From: Arthrobacter sp. ov118
GTDB taxonomy: Bacteria; Actinomycetota; Actinomycetes; Actinomycetales; Micrococcaceae
Direction of reading: 5' to 3'
Length of the DNA: 64,000 bases
Assembly: GCF_900116495.1 (NCBI RefSeq)
Contig: NZ_FPAY01000010.1
Coordinates: 1 to 64,000, forward strand
Position numbers and translations under genes: made by a program. The notes beneath the pieces are model-generated. The model did no database searches, had not been told where the DNA came from, and saw only the letters and a list, made by a program, of their open reading frames with translations. Position 1 is the first letter of the stretch. The number at the start of each line of letters is the position of its first letter. This document shows, piece after piece, positions 50,100-57,003 of this stretch.

Positions 50100-50545
50100 T
50101 GCTCCTCCTGGCGGGAGAGTATTTCATAGCGGGGATTGAACATTGTGGGTAGCCCGTCGCGCATGGTGACCATGCCCTCGAGCCGGAGTTCGGTACCAGC
50201 GTCAACGCCGGGGATCCGGCGCCGCCCCAGCCATACGACGCGTAGCCGTTCCTTGGGACCGGCTGGCCGCTGGCGCTGCGCTCCGGGATTCACGCGGGGT
50301 GCGGGCACGGTGTTGGCGGGCAGGGTGCCGGCCGCTCCGGCGCCCGGACCGCCTTTGGCCCCGAACACCAGGCCGCGGGAGGCCGGTGCGGGCGCCTCGT
50401 GATCGATCACGAGGGCGATGAAGGATGCCACCTGGTTGGCCGGCACGTAGGTCACGGATTCGATGAAGCCGTGGCACAGAGCCCGTCCGCGGTCGGGCAG
50501 TTCCCGGACCGCGACGGCGGCCTTCTGGCCGGGGGCATCAGCCAA
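50096..50545 (-). CDS. OB-fold nucleic-acid-binding-like protein
   Basis: 149 aa, Rv2694c-like. Strand pattern ALCHGFIESVTYVPANQVASFIALVID, a Gly/Pro-rich insert (residues ~55-95), then ERLRVVWLGRRRIPGVDAGTELRLEGMV and PTMFNPRYEIL. This is the OB-fold found in RecG/tRNA-synthetase anticodon-type domains. Its overlap with DUF3159 and DUF3710 genes implies a shared operon. Ligand not known. Confidence 0.85.
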   Translation of the reverse strand: MADAPGQKAAVAVRELPDRGRALCHGFIESVTYVPANQVASFIALVIDHEAPAPASRGLVFGAKGGPGAGAAGTLPANTVPAPRVNPGAQRQRPAGPKERLRVVWLGRRRIPGVDAGTELRLEGMVTMRDGLPTMFNPRYEILSRQEEQ

Positions 50546-51293
50546 TCTGGGTTATCTCCGGTCCGCGTTCGGGCTGCTCGAATTCGGGCGCGGCCTGCGG
50601 GGCAGCGGGCGCGGTGTCCTTGGGAAGGCGGAGCTGCAGCAAGTCGCGGGGCGGCATGGGGTTGTCGCCGCGGACGACGACGATCTTCCGGAAGAGCCCT
50701 TCCAGTCCTGCGGCGGCGTCGCGGTCCAGTGCCGCCTCGCCGCCGAAGACGCCGCGCAGGAACCAGCGGGGTCCGTCGACGCCGATGAAGCGGGCCACGC
50801 GGTAGCCCTGGCTGCCGTCGGCTCCGCCTGCGGGAAGCTTGGCCACGAGTTCGGGACCGAAACTCCCCTCGATTTCCTCGATCTGGCCACCCTGGCTGCC
50901 GACCGACTGGCCGATCTGCTCCCGGATTTCATCCCACAGGCCCTCTGAACGGGGGGCGGCAAAAGCCTGGAGCTGCAGGCTCGAACCCTCCAGGTCCAGC
51001 GTGACGGCCACGACCCGCTGGGTGGCCTCTTCAACTTCAAGGCGCAGCTGGAGTCCCTCGCTGGGGGCGATCAGGAGCGCACCGAGGTCAACGTAACCGT
51101 CCTGGTCTTCGATTTCCGAAACGTCAAAGGGACCGGTCACGGCCCGGCCGACGGTTTTGGCGCCTCCCCCGGCCGGCCCGGCACCTTCAACAACAGCTTC
51201 CTCGGCCCCAAGTTCAAGGGCCCCAGCTTCCTGGGCAGCCCCCTGCTCCGTCAGCTGTTCCTGCTTGGCTTTCCTGCCGCGCCCAAAAACCAT
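50538..51293 (-). CDS. DUF3710 family protein
   Basis: 251 aa. Starts MVFGRGRKAKQEQ; residues 10-50 are Ala/Glu-rich. The conserved core runs from GPFDVSEIEDQDGYVDLGALLI through LQLQAFAAPRSEGLWDEIREQI to YRVARFIGVDGPRWFLRGVF and ends in a Pro-rich tail. Actinobacterial family of unknown function (Rv2696c-like). The last 8 nt overlap the OB-fold gene. GGAGAA precedes the ATG. Confidence 0.9.
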   Translation of the reverse strand: MVFGRGRKAKQEQLTEQGAAQEAGALELGAEEAVVEGAGPAGGGAKTVGRAVTGPFDVSEIEDQDGYVDLGALLIAPSEGLQLRLEVEEATQRVVAVTLDLEGSSLQLQAFAAPRSEGLWDEIREQIGQSVGSQGGQIEEIEGSFGPELVAKLPAGGADGSQGYRVARFIGVDGPRWFLRGVFGGEAALDRDAAAGLEGLFRKIVVVRGDNPMPPRDLLQLRLPKDTAPAAPQAAPEFEQPERGPEITQIG

Positions 51294-51367
51294 GGGGGGT
51301 TCTCCTTCAGTTGTGATCCTGTGCCGCCGCTCAGCGCCGTCCCGCTTGGCCGCCCGCTACCCGCCAG

Positions 51368-51399
51368 CCGCCTGCTCAATTTTCCGCCTGCTCAATTAT
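51368..51399. repeat. 16-bp tandem duplication between DUF3710 and dut
   Basis: CCGCCTGCTCAATTTT (51368-51383) is repeated as CCGCCTGCTCAATTAT (51384-51399), one mismatch, in the 198-bp gap between two minus-strand genes. Confidence 0.8.
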
Positions 51400-51491
51400 C
51401 GCTGCACCGCATATCCCGCGGGTGCTGGATATCTCGCTGCAGCGGCAGGTGTGGCCCTGCAAAATCCCGGACAACCCGCTATGACCCGTGC

Positions 51492-52010
51492 TCAGGCCGG
51501 CCGGCCGAAACCGCCGGTGGATCCGAACCCGCCTCCGCCGCGGACCGAGCCGTCCAGTTCCTCAACGCGGAGGAACGTCGCGTACTCCACGCGCTGAATG
51601 ACCATCTGTGCAATTCTATCGCCGCGCCGGAGTTCGATCGGCTCGAACTGGTCAGTATTGAGCAGCGTCACCGCGATTTCTCCGCGGTAGCCGGCATCCA
51701 CCGTGCCCGGGGCGTTCACCACGGTCAGCCCGTGCTTTGTGGCGAGGCCGGACCGCGGGTGGATCAACGCAACGAAGCCGTCCGGGAGCGCAATCGACAC
51801 CCCTGTCGGTACCAAGCGGCGCTCCCCCGGTGCGAGGACGACGTCTTCGCGGGCGCGGAGGTCGGCGCCCGCGTCGCCCGGGTGCGCGTACGACGGCGGC
51901 TCGAGCCCGTCGTCGAGCATCTTCAGCTGTACCGTCAGGGTGGGCGTTCCGTACTCTTTGCCGTCGGCCGTGAGTGCGGCACTGGCGACGGCGGTGTTTT
52001 CTTCAGTCAC
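51492..52010 (-). CDS. dut: Deoxyuridine 5'-triphosphate nucleotidohydrolase
   Basis: 172 aa. It hydrolyses dUTP to dUMP to keep uracil out of DNA. All five motifs of trimeric dUTPases are present: HPGDAGADLRA, PRSGLA, GTVDAGYRGEI, RRGDRIAQMVI and the C-terminal RGGGGFGSTGG. About 20 extra N-terminal residues. GTG start with TAGAGT ending 8 nt before it, so possibly leaderless. Divergent from DUF3093. Confidence 0.97.
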   Translation of the reverse strand: MTEENTAVASAALTADGKEYGTPTLTVQLKMLDDGLEPPSYAHPGDAGADLRAREDVVLAPGERRLVPTGVSIALPDGFVALIHPRSGLATKHGLTVVNAPGTVDAGYRGEIAVTLLNTDQFEPIELRRGDRIAQMVIQRVEYATFLRVEELDGSVRGGGGFGSTGGFGRPA

Positions 52011-52164
52011 AGTTTCTCACTCTAACGCCAGCAACGAGCATCGGCCTAGCCGCCCGACCGCCCGGGCAGTGCACCCTGCCCGGGGCACCCTGCCGGGCCA
52101 CACCACCCGCGGGGTGGGAGTGGGCAGGAGCTGAGATGAAATAGCCTGCGAAAGGTGAAAAGCT

Positions 52165-52656
52165 GTGTTTATGCCCGAATCCAGCGCAGCTGCGCCTGCC
52201 CCCAATAGCGCCCCTAGCGACTCCACTGTCCTTTACGCTGAGAAGCTCTGGCCGAACTTCTGGATCTGGCTCGTGTCGGCGTTGCTCTCCAGCGCAGGAA
52301 TCCTCATGCTGGCACCCATCAGCATCTGGGTCGGCATCACGGCGGCGATCGTGCTCTTCGTCATCATCGCCGTTCTGCTGCTGCTGTCCACCCCGTCAAT
52401 CATTGTCACGAAGGCGACCCTGAAGGTGGGGCGGGCCACTATCGAACGCGGTTTCCTGGGCAAGGCAACGGCCTACCGGGGCAAGGACGCGACGGCGGAA
52501 CGGGGACCACGGCTTAACGGGCTCGCATTCCTGTGCATCCGCGGCTGGGTGGACCCGGTGGTCCGGATCGAGATCGAGGACCCGTCGGACCGCACCCCGT
52601 ACTGGCTGACGTCCACCCGGCACCCGGATCGGCTGCTCGCCGCACTCAGCTCCTAG
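52165..52656 (+). CDS. DUF3093 membrane protein
   Basis: 163 aa from GTG 52165 (GAAAGG upstream; ATG 52171 is the alternative). Two hydrophobic segments (FWIWLVSALLSSAGILML and ITAAIVLFVIIAVLLLL) are followed by a cytosolic PH-like domain with TLKVGRATIERGFLGKATAY and RGWVDPVVRIEIEDPSDRTPYWL. Actinobacterial family (Rv2698-like), function unknown. It converges with DUF4193. Confidence 0.9.
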   Translation: MFMPESSAAAPAPNSAPSDSTVLYAEKLWPNFWIWLVSALLSSAGILMLAPISIWVGITAAIVLFVIIAVLLLLSTPSIIVTKATLKVGRATIERGFLGKATAYRGKDATAERGPRLNGLAFLCIRGWVDPVVRIEIEDPSDRTPYWLTSTRHPDRLLAALSS

Positions 52657-52723
52657 TTCCGCGTCCCGTTCCCCTTGACCCGTTCACCCGTTCTTTATTG
52701 CCCGGCTTCCCCATTGCCAGGAC

Positions 52724-53023
52724 CTATCCCTCGCAGTCCTTGCAATACTTGAGGCCGTCCTTTTCGCGGGCAATCTGCGAACGGTGGCGGACAAGGAAGC
52801 ATGAGGCGCAGGTGAATTCGTCTGCCTGGGCGGGCAGGACCCGTACCAGCAATTCCTCCCCGGACAGGTCGGCGCCAGGAAGTTCGTAGCCTTCGGCGAG
52901 GTCGGACTCGTCTTCATCCACCACGGCGGAAGGCTTCTCCGTACGCCGCGCCTTCAGGGCCTCGATCGATTCCTCGCTGAGGTCTTCTTCGGTTTTGCGC
53001 GGCGCATCGTAATCAGTCGCCAT
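52724..53023 (-). CDS. DUF4193 zinc-ribbon-like protein
   Basis: 99 aa from ATG 53023 (MATDYDAPRKTEEDLSEES). Acidic N-terminal half, then EFTCASCFLVRHRSQIAREKD and YCKDCEG: two CxxC pairs that likely bind zinc. Conserved in actinobacteria (Rv2699c-like) and always near sepH and dut. Function unknown. The frame is open far upstream, but that part is shadow of the intergenic region and sepH. Confidence 0.9.
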   Translation of the reverse strand: MATDYDAPRKTEEDLSEESIEALKARRTEKPSAVVDEDESDLAEGYELPGADLSGEELLVRVLPAQADEFTCASCFLVRHRSQIAREKDGLKYCKDCEG

Positions 53024-53345
53024 TATTTGTTGCTCACACTCCGCATTCATTCGGTTGGTTCGCCGTTCCAGTCGGCCCTGCCAGGACGGTAACCCTGGGC
53101 CCCTGGATCGGTTCACCGATGTAACACCGGGCATGCGGTTTTTGTGCCCGCTGTCGGGACATTTTTGCTTAAGCGCCCTCCGAACGCCAGAGGCCGCCGG
53201 TCGGTTCCGCCCGCCATCTTCGGCGGAGCCACCAAAACCGGCGGAAAGTCGCGGAAAATCGCGGCGCGCCTGCCGTCCTAACCCGAAATGTGTCCCGCTG
53301 GTGGCAGAGTTTCGATTGTTAGTAATGCCAGGGTGGAGGATTTGT
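53024..53345. other. 322-bp divergent region between DUF4193 and sepH
   Basis: No gene is credible here. It contains the sepH ribosome site GGAGG (6 nt before its ATG) and must hold both promoters. I could not pick a convincing -35/-10 pair; a TTAGTAAT stretch near 53320 is the best -10 candidate for sepH. Confidence 0.5.
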
Positions 53346-54770
53346 ATGCAGGATCTACGGCTTGTAGGCGTCCACGACGATGGAGAGCATCTCCTGTTGA
53401 GTGGCGCCGGCGGCGAGATGTTCCAGCTGCCAATCGATGAAGCACTTCGGGTGGCGGCCAGCCGCGCGACGGCGAAGGCCGTTGCCAGCGAGGCCGCACC
53501 ACCGATTGCCATGTCTCCGCGCGACATCCAGACCCGGATCCGCAACGGAGCCACGGCCGCGGAGGTAGCTGAGCTGTCCGGTATTCCATTGGAAAAAGTT
53601 CAGCGCTATGAAGGACCGGTCCTCGCCGAACGCGAGTACATCGCCGAGCAGGCTCGCAAAGTGGAAGTGGCCTCCCCCGCCCCCGGCCACGACGCCTACC
53701 GATCCGTCTTTGGGGACAACCCCGCCTCCCTCAGCGACATGGTCGAGCACCGCCTGAGGGCCTACGGCGTCGAACCCTCGACCCTGGAATGGGACTCGTG
53801 GCGGCGTCCTGACGGAAGCTGGAACGTGGTGGCGCGGTTCGAGCCCAAGCCCGGTGGACCTGCCGGGATCGGCGAGGAGCCGCCGGCCATGTGGACCTTC
53901 CACCCGGCCCGGAAGTCCCTTCAAAACGCCAACCGCTGGGCCCAGCAGCTCAGCGAGCTCGAGCCGTTCGAGGGTCCCGTGCCGGCCCGGCGGCTTACGG
54001 CCGTCTCGGACCGCCCCTTTGACTTTGAAACCGATGCCGAGGCTGCGGCCCGCACAGCGACCGGCCAGCACAGCATCATCCACCAGATGCTGCTGCAGCA
54101 GGACAGGATTCACCAGGAGCAGGAGGCCGACGGTCTGCTGGACATGCTGCGTTCCCGCCGGGGCCAGCGGATCGGGGTGGATGAGGACGCGGACGATGCC
54201 CTCGCCATGCTCCTGAACACCGGGATCCCTGCGGCCCACCCCAGGCCTGCCGAGGTTCCGGACGCGCCCGAGGTGCCGGAAGATGCCGAGCCGGAGGCTC
54301 CTTCTGAAGACCTTACGGCCGACGACGTCGTTCCGGGCGCTGCCGAACTCACAGAGCCAGCCGCTTCTGGCGCCGCCACCTCTGCCATTGATGAGACCGC
54401 CCCGACGGAAACCGATGCCTTCACGCGCCGGCGCGACGGCAGGCCGTCCATGTTGTCGCGGCTGACCCTGGCACCGCGCCTTCCCGAGGAGGAGGACGAT
54501 AGCCTTCGGCTGCACGACGGCGTCAGTACCGAGACGCGGGAAGTCACCATCGCGGCCTCCCAGCTGCGTCCAGTGAGCAAAAGCCCTACGGCGAGCCCCG
54601 GCCTGGACGAGTTGATCGGCGGCGGAACTTCCCGCCGCCAGCACCGCGAGGCGCAAGCCGCGAGGAACGAATCCGGCACCGAGCAGCCGGAGCGCCAGCC
54701 GGCAAAGCCGAAACGATCGAGCGTTCCCAGCTGGGACGAGATCGTCTTTGGGACCCGCAACGACCAGTAG
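53346..54770 (+). CDS. sepH: Septation protein SepH
   Basis: 474 aa. It begins MQDLRLVGVHDDGEHLLLSG with a DUF3071 N-terminal domain. This includes an HTH (ATAAEVAELSGIPLEKVQRYEGPV, core AEVAELSGIPLEKVQRYEG) and the segment WDSWRRPDGSWNVVARF. From ~residue 240 it is a long disordered acidic and Ala/Pro-rich region ending in a basic motif (AKPKRSSVPSWDEIVFG). In Streptomyces and mycobacteria SepH binds FtsZ and promotes Z-ring assembly. GGAGG precedes the ATG. Confidence 0.93.
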   Translation: MQDLRLVGVHDDGEHLLLSGAGGEMFQLPIDEALRVAASRATAKAVASEAAPPIAMSPRDIQTRIRNGATAAEVAELSGIPLEKVQRYEGPVLAEREYIAEQARKVEVASPAPGHDAYRSVFGDNPASLSDMVEHRLRAYGVEPSTLEWDSWRRPDGSWNVVARFEPKPGGPAGIGEEPPAMWTFHPARKSLQNANRWAQQLSELEPFEGPVPARRLTAVSDRPFDFETDAEAAARTATGQHSIIHQMLLQQDRIHQEQEADGLLDMLRSRRGQRIGVDEDADDALAMLLNTGIPAAHPRPAEVPDAPEVPEDAEPEAPSEDLTADDVVPGAAELTEPAASGAATSAIDETAPTETDAFTRRRDGRPSMLSRLTLAPRLPEEEDDSLRLHDGVSTETREVTIAASQLRPVSKSPTASPGLDELIGGGTSRRQHREAQAARNESGTEQPERQPAKPKRSSVPSWDEIVFGTRNDQ

Positions 54771-54912
54771 AAGGGGCCGAAAGCCACGGTTGGGGCCCGG
54801 CCAGCGGTCACTGTCAGCCCACTAGGGCGCAGCGCCGCGACTGGAGCGGCCGGAACCAAGGCGCCGCTGCCAATTCCGGTGACCAGGGCACCCCACTCCG
54901 CTACCGGCGGGC

Positions 54913-56202
54913 TTAGCCTCGAGGGGCCCTCTTACCGTCAGCTTGGAAGTACAGCAGCGGAACCTCCCGTTCGGCCTTGGTCAAGGATCCGTGTTGGCCG
55001 ACAACCTCGAGGGCCGTGGGCCGGACCCGCCGCGTGTCGTAAAGCGCCAGGGCGTCCCGGGCGGCGATCATGACGTCGCCGATCCGGAAGGCGACCTCGG
55101 GCCGTACATCACCGAACAGCCCGCCCGCGATCGCTTCCTCCCGGGTGAAGGCCCATATTCTCTCGCCGAAGCGGGTTCGCCAGTTTTCCAGCAGGCGGGC
55201 GCGCGCGGCGTCGTCCGTGCGATCCTCCAGATAGAGATGGACCATCCGCGGCTCACCGGCGGTGTGCCGCACTCCGGCGAGAAGCGCCGGCTCCGCCGAG
55301 TAATCGATCCGTTGCGATTCCGGCACGTCCACCATGCCGTGATCCGCCGTGAGCAGCACGGTGGTGCCGGGCGGCAGGGTGGCGCTGAGCCGACGGACAG
55401 TGGCGTCGAGCTCTTCAAGCTGGTGCTCCCACTGCGGTGACTGGCAGCCGTGGCGGTGCCCGGCCTTGTCGAGCTCATTGACGTAAAAGTACATCAGCGA
55501 CGGGCCGGCGCCGGCCATGGCCTCGGCCGCCCCCGCCGTGCGGGCGTGCGACGTGGTTCCGGTAATGAATCGCCCGCCGCGGAGCGCGGCCTCGGTCATC
55601 GCGGAGGTGCTGAACTGCGGGAGGCTGACGGTGGTGACGTCGACATGACCGGCGGCCCGTTCAAGAACGGTGGGAAACGGCTGCCACACCTGCGGATTCA
55701 CGCCGGCATCCCAGTTTCCGAGCATGTTCACTACGCGGTCCTGGTCCGGGTCGAGGACGTCGTAGCCCACCATGCCATGCTGGCCCGCGGGCAAACCGGT
55801 GCCGAAGCTCGCCAGCGACGCAGCGGTGGTGGACGGGAAGGCCGAGTCCAGTGACACGGGGATGTTGCCTTGGCCGGCCTGCAGGACCGAGCGTAGAAAC
55901 GGGGTATGGGCGGACTTTTGCTTCAACAGATTGCGGCCCAGCCCGTCCGCCAGCACCACGCAGACCCGTTTGGCGGCCGGAAGGTCGAGTTTGTTCTCGA
56001 ACCCCGGAACCCCAAGGCTCGCTGCGGCGCTGGTCAGGACCTCGGCGATGGAGCGCTGCCCGAACGCGGGGGCCGGCGGGAGCCGGGACGCAGCGTCGGA
56101 AGTCAACGGGGCGACGGAAGCCACCCCCACGGGCGCAGCAGAACGGCCCATCACCGGCGGCAACTGGTTTTGCGCGGGCCCCGGCTCACGGACGTGAGCC
56201 AT
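54913..56202 (-). CDS. Alkaline phosphatase/nucleotide pyrophosphatase superfamily protein
   Basis: 429 aa from ATG 56202 (MAHVREPGPAQNQ). The type I phosphodiesterase core binds two metals: VVLADGLGRNLL (Asp), FPSTTAASLASFGTG (nucleophile Thr), VNELDKAGHRHG (Asp, His) and TADHGMVDVP (Asp, His). No signal peptide, so it is cytosolic. Members hydrolyse nucleotide or phospholipid phosphodiesters; the substrate here is not evident. It starts one base after the DUF5998 stop, indicating coupling. Confidence 0.9.
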   Translation of the reverse strand: MAHVREPGPAQNQLPPVMGRSAAPVGVASVAPLTSDAASRLPPAPAFGQRSIAEVLTSAAASLGVPGFENKLDLPAAKRVCVVLADGLGRNLLKQKSAHTPFLRSVLQAGQGNIPVSLDSAFPSTTAASLASFGTGLPAGQHGMVGYDVLDPDQDRVVNMLGNWDAGVNPQVWQPFPTVLERAAGHVDVTTVSLPQFSTSAMTEAALRGGRFITGTTSHARTAGAAEAMAGAGPSLMYFYVNELDKAGHRHGCQSPQWEHQLEELDATVRRLSATLPPGTTVLLTADHGMVDVPESQRIDYSAEPALLAGVRHTAGEPRMVHLYLEDRTDDAARARLLENWRTRFGERIWAFTREEAIAGGLFGDVRPEVAFRIGDVMIAARDALALYDTRRVRPTALEVVGQHGSLTKAEREVPLLYFQADGKRAPRG

Positions 56203-56203
56203 G

Positions 56204-56947
56204 TCAGCGCTGGTGGCCGCGGCTGAGGCGGTTTCCGAACACACCCATCCGGGGTCGCGGCGGCAGGCCGGGCCCGGTATGCGGGGCCGGGGCCGCGGAG
56301 CCGGTGTTGACGGCACGCAGCGCGCGCGCGAAGTGCTTGGCGTCCTGCACCGCCTGCAGGCCGTCCGCCTCGGCGCTGATCCGCAGGACAATGTCTTCCT
56401 GCGCGATGGTGCCGCTGTAGCCGTGATCGGCCTCGCACTGCGGGTCCCCGCAGGTAGCCGGTCCCATGTCGAGGCGCTGGCCGCCGGACCAGGCAATGGA
56501 CAGGGTCAGTTCGCGGACCGGGTCGGACGGCTTGTAGTCCTGCGGCTGCGCGTAGACGTAGCTCAAGACCACCGAGCGGATCTGCGTCACGGGGACGGAC
56601 TCAGTCGAGACCTGGGCCACGGTCTGTTCGCCGGCTTCGTCGAGCTGCTGGTCGTCAACGTGGGTGATGACCAGCATGTCCTCCGTCAGCACCAGGACGG
56701 TGATGTGGCGGCGGACCTCGGCACGGTCGAAGTGTGTCTCGAGGTGAACCAGGTGGGCCACGCAGTCGCGGCCATCCAGGGCATCGGCGACGACGTCGGC
56801 CACGAGCCGCGGGTAGAACCCGGCCTGCTGGAGAGCCCCGTCCAGGCTCTGGCCCTGCGCGCTGTGGTCATGGAGGCCGTTCAGGCGCGCGGTCTGGCGT
56901 CCGGGGGCAGTCGCCAGGGGTTTGGGTGTTGGAGGCTGGGAGCTCAT
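56204..56947 (-). CDS. DUF5998 family protein
   Basis: 247 aa from ATG 56947 (MSSQPPTPKPLATAPGRQ). Core: QQAGFYPRLVADVVADALDG, HLVHLETHFDRAEVRRHITVLVLTEDMLVITHVDD, SYVYAQPQDY and CGDPQCEADHGYSG, where two Cys and a His may bind metal. Actinobacterial family of unknown function. Directly followed by the phosphodiesterase gene; the two are usually found together, as far as I recall. The first 16 codons of the longer frame have no SD and were left out. Confidence 0.85.
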   Translation of the reverse strand: MSSQPPTPKPLATAPGRQTARLNGLHDHSAQGQSLDGALQQAGFYPRLVADVVADALDGRDCVAHLVHLETHFDRAEVRRHITVLVLTEDMLVITHVDDQQLDEAGEQTVAQVSTESVPVTQIRSVVLSYVYAQPQDYKPSDPVRELTLSIAWSGGQRLDMGPATCGDPQCEADHGYSGTIAQEDIVLRISAEADGLQAVQDAKHFARALRAVNTGSAAPAPHTGPGLPPRPRMGVFGNRLSRGHQR

Positions 56948-57003
56948 GGTCCCATTTTCACAGATCGGCTGGGCACACGCTAACCGCCCCGGCATTCACG
57001 CGG

